64,000 nucleotides of DNA from G963678255 sp963678255 (GTDB taxonomy: Bacteria > Cloacimonadota > Cloacimonadia > Cloacimonadales > WRIO01), in contig OY782778.1 in the NCBI GenBank assembly GCA_963678255.2, forward strand, positions 248,001 to 312,000. The letters are read 5' to 3'. The notes under the pieces are model-generated. The model was given only the letters and a program-made list of their open reading frames with translations. It was not told the DNA's origin and ran no database searches. Below, one piece after another: positions 55,801-64,000 of the stretch. Position 1 is the first letter of the stretch. Each line of letters starts with the position of its first letter. A program made the position numbers and the translations under genes.

Positions 55801-58800
55801 GATCATTTTCATTATCTTCAACAAAGTCAATATTTAAAGAGGATATTCTGTCGCCATCAGCAGTAGGAGAAAAGGCAACAACTACTTCAAAGGACGCCTC
55901 TACATTTAAAATTGTATTATTAACAGGTTTATTTACAAATGAATAATCTGCAGCATTTATACCAGTTAAAGTGATAGTATTGATGGTCAAAGGAGTTTCC
56001 CCGTTATTTGTAAAGGTAAACACTTTTTGTCTTGATCCTGAATTTGTTGAAACACCTAAAAAGTTAAACTCATTAATATAAGGTGTTACAGTAACAAAGC
56101 CAGTCATATTAGCAATGAGATTTGATGCTAGTGAAGTATTATAGACAGAATACATATAGATTAAATCTCCACCAGTTACAGGTAATTGATTAGTTTCAGG
56201 ATTATAACCTGATGCATCTGTAACTAATGTGAAAGAAGCTTTATAAACCTCAGAGTTCGAAGAAGTTTCTTGTAATAATGGTCGAATGAATTGCCCAGTA
56301 CTAAGATTTTGAATAATTACTTCTGTATAGTCTTGAGAGTAAGGATTATTATCCGTTGCTGTTACGGTGGCAAACACTTCGATATTTGTAGGAATACCTA
56401 AAACAGAAGCTAAATCGTTTGTTGCATTTGTATTTGTAACCAAGATAGTTTGCAAACCATTCACAGTTCCGGGAGTTGTAATTGAAGGACCTGATAAAAT
56501 AGGTTGGTAGGTAACAGCACCATAGGTAGATTCATTATCATCATATATAGATGGATCAATTTGACCTAAATCAGATCTATTTCCCCAAAAGTTATTAGTT
56601 GCATTAACAAAAGGTGCAGAGAAATTGTAATACAAATTTAATCCTGGATTATCTGGCCAATTTTCTTCTTCTCCGTTAGAAGTATTATCATATATATTAT
56701 TAAATGACATTAGCTTTGGAGCTCCTAATATTGCCCAGTTTCCTTTATTTGATGCGATAATATTATTTTTAATTTCTAAATAACCATTTGCAGTAGGACT
56801 TGCAGTGCCAGTTGGTTCAGTATAGATAGCTGATCCTGAAGGATTTGGATTATTTGGAGTAGAATTATTTGTAATAGTGTTATAATCCAGAATAACGATT
56901 CCAGTTTTATGATAAAGAGCAGCCCCTTTAGCTTCCGTTGATAAAGCATGATTGTTTGTAAGAATATTATCTGTAATAGTAATTTTATTTGTAGAAGGCG
57001 AGGTTGCTTCAATATATAAAGTTGCTCCATCTTTATAGCCTTTATGACCTGTAATAATGTTATTAGTCATTAAAGCAACAGCATCAGTTAACTTAATATT
57101 AATAACACTTCCTGCTCCTGCAGTAGTGGGAGGATTCATTAATCCACCAGGGAAATCAACATCCTGACCATAAGTATTCATAATATTGTTATTACTTATT
57201 GTTAAATTGTTACTCTGAACCTTTAAAACATTATTATTATATCTATTGTAGAAAAAGGTATTATTACTTATTACCAACGGAGTTGTCACAGTTTTTACCG
57301 AAGACAATATTGATCCACCTGCAGAAGATGCCGTATTATAATCAAAAACACCAGTCCCGCCAATAGAGTTATTTTTGAATTCTTCTAAATAAGCAGAACT
57401 TATTAAATCAGCTACTCCTGATTTTATGCCTTTGATAGTATTGAAGTTTATTACTCTTCCATTTTGAATGGCATATCCTGTAACAAGATCAGGATTAGAG
57501 AAAGTCATAGTATTATTTGTTACAATACCTAAATTATCTGCTTTAATCAGATCACCTTTTATATTGATTAAAGTATTGTTATGAATTATCATACCTTTTT
57601 CTATGGCTGTTCCAGTCATACCAGTAATGATATTATTCTTTACAATTGCTTCAGCATCTGCTTGGATACCAAAAGATCCAGATGGTAAAGTATTATTGCC
57701 TTTTGTTATTGTGTTATTGATTATAGTTTTACCGTATTGTATTGCAAAGCCTATAGGATTTGTTATCACATTGTTTTCAATTCTACTATCCGAAACGTTT
57801 GCTTTAGCTTGAATTGCAAATGCAGCTGTTAAACTTCCTGTTAAATTTGGATCTGTTATTTCAATTAAATTATTATAAATAATCTTTCCACCTTGAATAC
57901 CAAATCCTTTGTTGTTTTGGATTATATTGTTGCTTACTGTTGCTTCATCATCAGCTTTTATGGCATTAGCACACTGTAAAGATGCAGAAATTGCAACATC
58001 ATTAATGATTGTATTATTGCTGATTGATTTACCATTCAAAATACCATAACCAGGATTGTTTAAAATTTCATTATTGATAACAGTTGCTCCATTATCTGAT
58101 AATATTGAGTTAGCTCCATTTCTTTCAATAAGATTGTTAGCAATGTAAACGCCGTTTTGAATAGCAGATCCTGAATTGCCCATGCTATAATGATTTGAAG
58201 GTAAAGGATCACTTGTGTTATATCCACCAATGACATTATTCGTGATAATGGATCCCTTAATAGCTTTGATGGCTATTCCGGAATTATTTTGGATAGTACA
58301 ATTATTTACAAAAATTCCGCCATCTAAAGCAGAAGAATTACATTCAATAGCATTACTATTTAGATATTTTATTGTCAAATTCATAAACATTGCATTTTTT
58401 GTACTTGTTTGAATTCCTAAACCATTAAATCTGGAGATATTCGATTGTCCCTGTATTGTTAGGTTTGAAAAATAAGTACCACCTTTAATTGCGTATTTAG
58501 AAGTTTGGGGAGTTGCTCCTGAAACATCAAATGTATTAAATTGTGAATCTACCACATAAGAACCTGCACTTATATCAATACCTGTTTCATTATGAATAAA
58601 TGAACAATTACTGATATAGAAATCAAATACAGAATTCTGTTGATAGGAGATTGGTTTTAGAGAGTATTTTATCGTCACATGATTTATAATATTTCCAGAT
58701 AAATATGTTTTATCAGGATTAACCAATAAAGCTTGTCTAGAAATGGAGGCATCATTTTTGATTTCAATTCCGCTCCATAAAGTTAATGGATCATTTGTTT

Positions 58801-60988
58801 TAGATGTTAAAACAATAGGATTTAAAGTTGTCCCGTTCATTACCAAATTTCCACCAATGACCAATTTTGTGTTAGCATAAAAACGTAATTCAACACCTGG
58901 TTCAATGGTTAAAGAAGTATTATTAGCTGAAGCAGGATTTAATGATAGATAGTATGGAGAATTTTCTAAAACAAGAGTTCTGTTTTGGGGGATGGTTGTT
59001 GTTATTAATAACCCTTCTGATCCTGCTGGACGAGGTGTGGTTGTTAAAACCCAAGCACCCATAGTTCCAATATTCGCAGGTGTTCCATTAGGACCTACAG
59101 GTAAAACACGTACTTTCCAAAAGTAACTTTTACCATATTCAAGATCTTCCTGAGGATAATATTCATTTAAAGTAGTAATATATGTTTTTGTAGTAGGTCC
59201 TGAGAAATCTGAAGCTTCTGATATTGAAAACTCATATCTTGTAATATCATTAGTCCCTCGCGTTGTTCCATAGGCTCTTTCCCAAGTAAATTTAGGATAA
59301 ATATCCATATTTGATGAAAAATTTGAAGGGGTTAGCATATTAAAAGCAGAGTAAGTATCCTGAGAGACAGTTAAAGTATTATAGAGAATTAAACCATCAT
59401 ATGATCTTGCTTCTACCCAACCACCAGATTCTACAGAAATGGTTTTAGTTAATTGAGAAGTCTCTGTTCCTAGATTTATGGAAACAGGTGCAGATCCTGG
59501 TTTATTTATTATTATGCCAACAGGGTCCAAAGAAGATATGATTCTAGTATAATTTGCATTATTAATGGTTACATTTACAGAAGATCCTGCTATTGCAGAA
59601 ATTACACTAAAACTTACATCTGATGCATTTGCAGGCATTGCTCCGTCAGCCAGCCAAATAAAGTCTTTAATTGCAAGATTATCAGTTACAGAGTAAACAG
59701 AAATTCTTTGTGGAATAGAATTATCTGTTAGTTGGTTTAATTCTGTTGATGTAATATGATATAGATAATTATTTCCTGTAGAGTATGCATATCTATAGAT
59801 CATATTTCCATTAGACATATTCTTTATGATTATATTTTCATGATTATTAGGATTTCCTGCTGTCACAAAACGGACAAATAATCCATTATTATCAATATCT
59901 GCAGAAGATGTGCCAATTTGAGATCCTCCATCAGCATCTTCATAAATTAATGTGCTAGTGATTGTTACCTGACTTGGAATATTAGTATTTAATAGAAGAG
60001 AGTTCCCATATAAAAACTTAAGAGCCAAGGTTTCATTATTTGTTAAAGCAATTTGAGATGAAGAAGGAATTACTAAAGTGCCTGCATTTATTAAATTAAA
60101 TGTAGTCGTAATTTCTGAATTTAATCCTATAGGAGTAGAAATTTGTAATCCTATCGGACTACGAGTAGAATTGGAAATTGAAGAAATTGCAGATATGGTG
60201 ACTTTACTATTCGATGGTATCACTCCATTCATATTTTCAAATTCATCCGTTAATATAGTTAATTTGATTTTATTTTCTAATCCAGGTGTTTCATCAGGAA
60301 TTATAATAGTACTTGGATTAAGTGAGCTCCAGGTTATTCCGCCATTTATACTATATTCATAACTTTCAGAAATAATATTCAATGGTTTTGTTGTAAAAGA
60401 TTCAACTTCTGATTGGCCACCATTTCTACTTACTTTGTAATAATATGTAGTATTATATTCTAACGGTTGAGTATTAAGAAGTTTGTAGAAATTATTAGTT
60501 GATCCTGTATTTATCGAGTAAATTGGATTTGTTAAATTTGAGTTTTTTGATATTGTTATTGTATAATTACCAGATAAACCAACATTTGACCATTTGATAT
60601 ATGGTAAAACTGACATTTTTGGTGTTGTAAATGTTGCTATAGCCGATGGTTCTCCAAAAGAAGATTGATCAGAGTTTAACTGATAAATTCTCCAATAATA
60701 AATGGTATTATACTTAAGTACGTTGGAAATGTTTAAATCATTCCCTGATATAGCGGGATTTACATTGATAACAGGAGATGAAAGGTCTGGTGAAAGACTA
60801 ATCTCCAGTTTATAATGATCAGGAGCTGTTCCGACTATTGTCCACGACAGTGTTGGCAGTACGGTTGTAGTTGTTTGTAATGTCGCATTTATTGGGCTGT
60901 TTAGGTTTATCTCGGTAGCTGCCCAGCCTGTTAGTGTCGAGAACAGTAAGATCATTAATGGTATGATTTTTATCAATCTCTTACTCAT
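52823..60988 (-). CDS. Giant secreted beta-helix surface protein with C-terminal sorting domain
   Basis: At 2721 residues this is the largest gene in the window. A signal peptide (1-24) is followed by Fn3-like domains (to about 200), a beta-rich region, another Fn3-like domain (about 545-645) and a right-handed parallel beta-helix (about 650-1470). The helix has dozens of imperfect turns of the NNxIxNNxG kind. Beyond it lie a choice-of-anchor-D domain (about 1640-1740), two carboxypeptidase-regulatory-like folds (about 1860 and 1955), two GWNLI/GWNLT modules (about 2061 and 2143) and the YPNPFNP tail (about 2635-2721). Beta-helices of this kind bind or cleave polysaccharides, but no catalytic residues could be assigned. 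AAGGAGG precedes the ATG at 60988; an ATG 11 codons earlier has no ribosome site. It is unrelated to P1-P5 outside the shared domain types. Confidence 0.88.
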   Translation of the reverse strand: MSKRLIKIIPLMILLFSTLTGWAATEINLNSPINATLQTTTTVLPTLSWTIVGTAPDHYKLEISLSPDLSSPVINVNPAISGNDLNISNVLKYNTIYYWRIYQLNSDQSSFGEPSAIATFTTPKMSVLPYIKWSNVGLSGNYTITISKNSNLTNPIYSINTGSTNNFYKLLNTQPLEYNTTYYYKVSRNGGQSEVESFTTKPLNIISESYEYSINGGITWSSLNPSTIIIPDETPGLENKIKLTILTDEFENMNGVIPSNSKVTISAISSISNSTRSPIGLQISTPIGLNSEITTTFNLINAGTLVIPSSSQIALTNNETLALKFLYGNSLLLNTNIPSQVTITSTLIYEDADGGSQIGTSSADIDNNGLFVRFVTAGNPNNHENIIIKNMSNGNMIYRYAYSTGNNYLYHITSTELNQLTDNSIPQRISVYSVTDNLAIKDFIWLADGAMPANASDVSFSVISAIAGSSVNVTINNANYTRIISSLDPVGIIINKPGSAPVSINLGTETSQLTKTISVESGGWVEARSYDGLILYNTLTVSQDTYSAFNMLTPSNFSSNMDIYPKFTWERAYGTTRGTNDITRYEFSISEASDFSGPTTKTYITTLNEYYPQEDLEYGKSYFWKVRVLPVGPNGTPANIGTMGAWVLTTTPRPAGSEGLLITTTIPQNRTLVLENSPYYLSLNPASANNTSLTIEPGVELRFYANTKLVIGGNLVMNGTTLNPIVLTSKTNDPLTLWSGIEIKNDASISRQALLVNPDKTYLSGNIINHVTIKYSLKPISYQQNSVFDFYISNCSFIHNETGIDISAGSYVVDSQFNTFDVSGATPQTSKYAIKGGTYFSNLTIQGQSNISRFNGLGIQTSTKNAMFMNLTIKYLNSNAIECNSSALDGGIFVNNCTIQNNSGIAIKAIKGSIITNNVIGGYNTSDPLPSNHYSMGNSGSAIQNGVYIANNLIERNGANSILSDNGATVINNEILNNPGYGILNGKSISNNTIINDVAISASLQCANAIKADDEATVSNNIIQNNKGFGIQGGKIIYNNLIEITDPNLTGSLTAAFAIQAKANVSDSRIENNVITNPIGFAIQYGKTIINNTITKGNNTLPSGSFGIQADAEAIVKNNIITGMTGTAIEKGMIIHNNTLINIKGDLIKADNLGIVTNNTMTFSNPDLVTGYAIQNGRVINFNTIKGIKSGVADLISSAYLEEFKNNSIGGTGVFDYNTASSAGGSILSSVKTVTTPLVISNNTFFYNRYNNNVLKVQSNNLTISNNNIMNTYGQDVDFPGGLMNPPTTAGAGSVINIKLTDAVALMTNNIITGHKGYKDGATLYIEATSPSTNKITITDNILTNNHALSTEAKGAALYHKTGIVILDYNTITNNSTPNNPNPSGSAIYTEPTGTASPTANGYLEIKNNIIASNKGNWAILGAPKLMSFNNIYDNTSNGEEENWPDNPGLNLYYNFSAPFVNATNNFWGNRSDLGQIDPSIYDDNESTYGAVTYQPILSGPSITTPGTVNGLQTILVTNTNATNDLASVLGIPTNIEVFATVTATDNNPYSQDYTEVIIQNLSTGQFIRPLLQETSSNSEVYKASFTLVTDASGYNPETNQLPVTGGDLIYMYSVYNTSLASNLIANMTGFVTVTPYINEFNFLGVSTNSGSRQKVFTFTNNGETPLTINTITLTGINAADYSFVNKPVNNTILNVEASFEVVVAFSPTADGDRISSLNIDFVEDNENDRVILLNGQGISNWVGYNPFSSPNPQTNQMTIISNIQYLTNGASQFANPGDYVAAYVVKGLVEDLRGVAQITGPSGLTTILVQSSIANEPVTFKIWNSVNHTLFESDYTTMTVLGGTIGGNSRSPVTISGKSVYLVSGNVTKSTGGALTDVTLTNTHASAPVDPITNSAYHYITDINGDYSLSVYDSQDITLVPEKQGYSFSPVMINIPAISANNLNQDFVGTIQTYLVSGSLTVGNGSLGLSGIDVYNGHLTDQNGNYFFRVDAGTNVVLTVSQVELNAAGYLDIQLSQTISVDLGQIQHDLIDTDATNITENDGLLRTQVINLTTGWNLISLNVIPAVNTPNIVFAFPADANGGLSADVLQEIRISTQVYSPGAQGISTLTEIMPGYGYYVKVSGNATLTIIGNPANQSETISLDPGWNLTGYPLYFSGQPRFLLNNNSNIEQVNSLTQAYFYQDEPVGISTLTQFNSGMGYWFKVNESLDDAIDLIYSNNNGNIINSFSFRRSDNNGAPNQAITSLTDVKGVIDNNHLGSISDPKVISMTFSSGQTIGQFSASVDFNTSVFSPALVKAYNLAQYSTLVSLPPQDQRSYILANGTNLTVLANGSFGYLNNQNSYIIFADNDLLTGNNPYRTRLLCYQISTINSVLNTDKVLTGFDITTGGQTYYAMINETANPKRGFIKVPNGSNLTNIPTHFSVNGYGLFDAAGITGVQMTSGTNQTYTANAIFSFYVEDLDGANDGSDADRQEYQITVVTETIRANENYARRNKNIIANSNNSINSSKIEDPFGKVKTLPNSHLVWGKISLNGAPVNSNTIIAAYVNNELRGKQQVITFETQTYLPIIINTINENEVITFKMWKPNDVVKTFNQTLNSLPGGTTGNYNNFYSFNAASVDNNDTSDIIFINELKNAYPNPFNPITTISFSIKDKSFTALEIYNIKGQKVKTLKKAVLDKGNYHIQWDGKNDQGHKAGSGIYFYRLSTKDYLKIKKVILLK

Positions 60989-61117
60989 ATAGTCCTCCTT
61001 AGGATTATTTTCATAATTCATTATCGACTCTTTTTTAGAATAGTTTAAGATTATTTTAGAAAATTCAATTCTAAAACAAATAGAAAACTATAAAAAACTA
61101 AAAAATGTGAATATCCT

Positions 61118-62851
61118 CTATTTAGCCGCAATATTGAGAGTTACTTGATTATAAGGTTTTTTTACTTCCTTAAAAATATTTAAAATATCATCTTTATTAT
61201 TTGCTTGTCTTAAATGTAACAGTTGTATTGGATTTTTAAATATTATTGAAATATCTCTGAGTAACTTTAATTGTAAAGTAGTTTGATCTTCAGGAGTGAT
61301 TATTAAAAATATAAAATGTACAGGCAATCCATCTGGTGCATTCCATTCTATGTCATTCTCAGTTTTTAAAAAAAGCACTAAAGGTTTTTTTATATTGCTT
61401 AATCGAGCATGAGGAATTGCCAAATTGTTGCCAATAGCGGTTGATATTAAGTCTTCTCTGACATAAATAGAATCTTTGATAGTGTGATAATCTATTTTTA
61501 AATAAATCGCTGCTTTGATTGACAAAGCATGTATTACTTCATCTCGGTTTTTTAAATCTATAAAATCAAGAATATGTTCCTTTTTAAATAATGAAACAAA
61601 ATCATAAGAAATTCTTAGTTTTAAAATCCAACTTAACCAGGGACCTAAAAGAATTGTCGATAAAATTGCCCCACCTACAATAGCTACAAAAATTGATTGA
61701 GAAATCAGCCCTGATTCTAAAGCCAAGATGGCAATTACAATTTGCATCTCACCTCCAGCAGTATGAGCTACAGCTATGGCAACTCTGTCTTTTTTAGAAT
61801 TTCTACTTAAAATTGTTCCAATCCATGCACCTAGAAATTTTGAAAATACTCCTAATAACGTTATGAAGAACATGAGAGTAATATTAAAACCAGATAAAAA
61901 ATCAATTTTCAACCCGATATTTACAAAAAAGAATGGTACAAATATAGCATAAACCATCTTATTTATCACGTTTCTTTCTTTTTCAGTTAAAAAATCAGAT
62001 CCACCTGCTATCAAACCTGCTAAGAAAAATCCTAATAATGCATGTAATCCTATTGATAGTGTTATTGCTCCAAAAACCATTCCAATAAAAGTGATTAGGC
62101 TAATTGTCATCCCTATACCATCATCAAGATTATTCTTAATATATTTTATTGATTTATCGATATATTTTCTTAGAAAGATTAAACTTCCTCCAGCAAAACT
62201 GATTGTTATAATAAAAATTTTCAGAATATAAAAAAAATCAGCTTCTCCGTGCTGATAAATACCTAATATTATAGTAAAAAGTATCCAACCGATAAAATCA
62301 TTGATAGTCAATGCAGAAACAACTAAAAACCCCATATCACTTTTTAGAATGTTGAGATCATATAATGCCCTGATAGCAATGGGCATTGCACTGATTGTCA
62401 ATGTAACAGCAACAAATATGCTAAACATTACTTTGCTTGTATGAGCAACTAAGTATTTTTCAGGTACAAATAATAAAAGTGAAGAAAAACAAATGAATAA
62501 GGGTATTATAATACCTGTTATTGCTATTATACTTGCCTGTTTTTTTTGTTTCCAGATGCTTGCAAAATTTACTTCCAGACCAGTCTCTAATAATAAAAAA
62601 AATATTCCCGTCCATGCTATTGTTTCCAGCATCATTGTTTGAGTATGATCTGCAGGAAATAAAAGATTACTGAATGAAGGAAATATTTTTTTTAAAATTG
62701 TGGGTCCTAAAATGATTCCAATTATTAAATCAGCTGTTATTGTCGGTTGTTTGAATTTTTGGAAAATTATTCCCAATCCTTTTGATAATCCTAATATAAT
62801 TGCAAATTGTAACATAAAAGTGATTAAATGAGAATTATCTAAAAAAAACAT
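61118..62851 (-). CDS. Cation/proton antiporter (CPA2 type) fused to a PTS EIIA domain
   Basis: This 577-residue inner-membrane protein has twelve or so hydrophobic segments (about 5-415) with CPA2 features: GIILGPTIL near the start, the FLLLETGLEVN segment, and the unwound-helix region ALTINDFIGW that carries the ion-site Asp. A cytoplasmic PTS EIIA domain of the fructose/nitrogen class follows (about 425-570) with the phospho-accepting His in NLAIPHARL (about residue 481). This suggests that phosphotransfer, possibly PTSNtr, sets antiport activity; that link is inference. I start at ATG 62851, with CTGGAG upstream; the frame extends to 62896, but that would run through the terminator of the upstream gene. 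Confidence 0.88.
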   Translation of the reverse strand: MFFLDNSHLITFMLQFAIILGLSKGLGIIFQKFKQPTITADLIIGIILGPTILKKIFPSFSNLLFPADHTQTMMLETIAWTGIFFLLLETGLEVNFASIWKQKKQASIIAITGIIIPLFICFSSLLLFVPEKYLVAHTSKVMFSIFVAVTLTISAMPIAIRALYDLNILKSDMGFLVVSALTINDFIGWILFTIILGIYQHGEADFFYILKIFIITISFAGGSLIFLRKYIDKSIKYIKNNLDDGIGMTISLITFIGMVFGAITLSIGLHALLGFFLAGLIAGGSDFLTEKERNVINKMVYAIFVPFFFVNIGLKIDFLSGFNITLMFFITLLGVFSKFLGAWIGTILSRNSKKDRVAIAVAHTAGGEMQIVIAILALESGLISQSIFVAIVGGAILSTILLGPWLSWILKLRISYDFVSLFKKEHILDFIDLKNRDEVIHALSIKAAIYLKIDYHTIKDSIYVREDLISTAIGNNLAIPHARLSNIKKPLVLFLKTENDIEWNAPDGLPVHFIFLIITPEDQTTLQLKLLRDISIIFKNPIQLLHLRQANNKDDILNIFKEVKKPYNQVTLNIAAK

Positions 62852-62870
62852 AGTAATCTCCAGAAAAAAA

Positions 62871-62893
62871 AAAGCGGGATCAAAATCCCGCTT
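62871..62893 (-). terminator. Terminator of the partial gene at the right edge
   Basis: On the minus strand, AAGCGGGAT pairs with ATCCCGCTT and is followed by more than eight T. It lies between the two minus-strand genes, just before the antiporter ribosome site. Confidence 0.85.
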
Positions 62894-62911
62894 CATTTTT
62901 TAGCTATAAGC

Positions 62912-64000
62912 TTATTTTACAAGTAACATTTTCTTCATTTCTTTATGATTTGAAGTTTCTAATTTGTAGAAATAAACACCAGTTGAAACTGATTTGTTAT
63001 TATTATCTACACCAGTCCAACGAATTTCATTGTTGCCAGCTGTAGCAATACCGTTAACTAAAGTCTTAACTAATTGACCTTTAACATTGTAAACAGAAAG
63101 ATTAACTTTATCTGCTTTAGGCATATTAAATTTAATTGTTGTAACTGGGTTAAAAGGATTAGGATAGTTTTGTGATAACATAGCTGGTTTAACATTGGTT
63201 GGAACATCTTGATTTCCAACTAAATCACTAAATTTGACTTTTAATTGAGCAAATTTAACATATCCACCATCATTTGGCCCGTGAGCTTGGACAAAAGATC
63301 CAAAACTATTATCATCTAAGAACATCATGGATACTTTACCGTAATCATCATCAATTTTTTGAATATTGTCGCCAAGATAGAAGAAAGTAGGAATCATATC
63401 TCCAAATTCAGGTGTTGCAATACTATTTAAAATAATTGGAGAACTCCAGTGGTTACCATTATCTGCAGAGAAACAAATATATGTTTCAGGTACGTTTTGG
63501 AACTGAGCATATTCATCATCAGCATCTATATTAAATGCATATGATTTAGACACATCCTGCCATAAAGCAGCCATCCAACCATCAGCAGTTGTTTTTGTGT
63601 TACGGAAATAATTGTAATGGAACCATGAATCAGCATCATAATATGGCATTGGAATCATAGTTTCTGAAAATAACCATGAACCGTTATTAACATCTTCAGG
63701 ATCATCAGGATTGGTATAGAAAGAATCTACTTCACCATCTTCATTAAAATCCCAAGGAATTAATAATTGATTGTCTTTAGGAAAATCACCTTGTGGATAT
63801 AAGTCATAAACAGATAATTCACGATTAACTACATCATAACTAACATCTTTAATATATTGAGTTTTAGGCCAATATTTTGCTTCACCGCTAACATTAAATC
63901 CTACTGAATAACAGCCAGTAAAATGAATTCTGTTTAAATTGTCAAAATACATTGATTTGTGATTACAATTAGAATCAGAAATTTTAAAATCTGTATAACC
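62912..64000 (-). CDS. Secreted protein with C-terminal sorting domain, 5' end outside the window
   Basis: At least 363 residues are encoded. The frame remains open from the stop at 62912 to the right edge of the window, so the internal ATG at 63952 is probably not the true start. The visible part contains beta-rich segments with aspartate runs (DDEYAQ, DDDYGK) and a CFSADNGNHWSS motif. This is a sialidase-like Asp-box pattern, S-x-D-x-G-x-x-W, and fits a propeller or exo-alpha-sialidase-like fold, but one box is not enough to name an enzyme. The sorting tail (YPNPFNP onward, ending MLLVK) makes up the last 90 residues or so. It is followed by a strong terminator. Confidence 0.82.
   Translation of the reverse strand, partial: GYTDFKISDSNCNHKSMYFDNLNRIHFTGCYSVGFNVSGEAKYWPKTQYIKDVSYDVVNRELSVYDLYPQGDFPKDNQLLIPWDFNEDGEVDSFYTNPDDPEDVNNGSWLFSETMIPMPYYDADSWFHYNYFRNTKTTADGWMAALWQDVSKSYAFNIDADDEYAQFQNVPETYICFSADNGNHWSSPIILNSIATPEFGDMIPTFFYLGDNIQKIDDDYGKVSMMFLDDNSFGSFVQAHGPNDGGYVKFAQLKVKFSDLVGNQDVPTNVKPAMLSQNYPNPFNPVTTIKFNMPKADKVNLSVYNVKGQLVKTLVNGIATAGNNEIRWTGVDNNNKSVSTGVYFYKLETSNHKEMKKMLLVK

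Overview
The window comes from a low-GC, Gram-negative-type bacterium with many secreted proteins. Nine proteins end in the same C-terminal module: a YPNPFNP motif, a FlgD-like Ig fold, and a last strand ending in a hydrophobic-Lys tail. Such tails are usual in the FCB group. Together with an M6 protease, an M14 carboxypeptidase, a PreP-like M16 protease and PocR/PAS signalling, they suggest a Cloacimonadota-like genome. This placement is inference; there is no rRNA or ribosomal protein gene here to fix it.

Layout. (1) 1-478: a hairpin-rich repeat element. (2) 575-7370 (+): a compact chemotaxis operon, cheA-cheR-cheD-like (catalytic residues lost)-cheD-HDOD-cheY-cheX-like-cheB-small FliG C-terminal-domain protein, closed by a strong hairpin. 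No receptor, CheW or flagellar structural gene lies nearby. (3) 7428-36123 (-): five consecutive giant genes (P1-P5, about 1600-2100 codons each). They encode secreted multidomain proteins built from shared blocks (cleaved-adhesin/MAM-like jelly rolls, choice-of-anchor-D Ig domains, Fn3 domains, one sorting tail). Each has its own TTGACA box 60-76 bases upstream and its own GGGCAGAC-stem terminator. They are mosaics: P1 and P4 share near-identical 5' halves, P4 and P5 near-identical 3' ends, and P1 and P3 near-identical 3' ends. P3 is interrupted by an in-frame TAG where P1 has CAG. (4) 36243-38408 (-): a membrane hybrid histidine kinase. (5) 38581-45237: an exported M14 carboxypeptidase, a small unknown protein (-), a gene-poor stretch, and an exported M6 metalloprotease. 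(6) 45282-49480 (-): an MFS permease and a PreP/M16C peptidase. (7) 49700-50818: two more copies of the repeat element with satellite hairpins, then a receiver-PocR-PAS protein without a kinase domain. (8) 52420-52495 (-): tRNA-Asn. (9) 52823-64000 (-): a 2721-residue beta-helix surface protein, a cation/proton antiporter fused to a PTS EIIA domain, and a secreted protein that runs off the right edge.

How the parts fit: the window combines cell-surface display (giant adhesin-like proteins, exported peptidases with the same sorting tail) with sensing (chemotaxis operon, hybrid kinase, PocR protein). The most notable points are the mosaic structure of P1-P5, with junctions at one repeated module boundary; the stand-alone FliG-C protein and the active/inactive CheD pair in the chemotaxis operon; and the repeat element that precedes two separate signalling loci. 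All domain and similarity statements come from reading the sequence by eye, with no database search.
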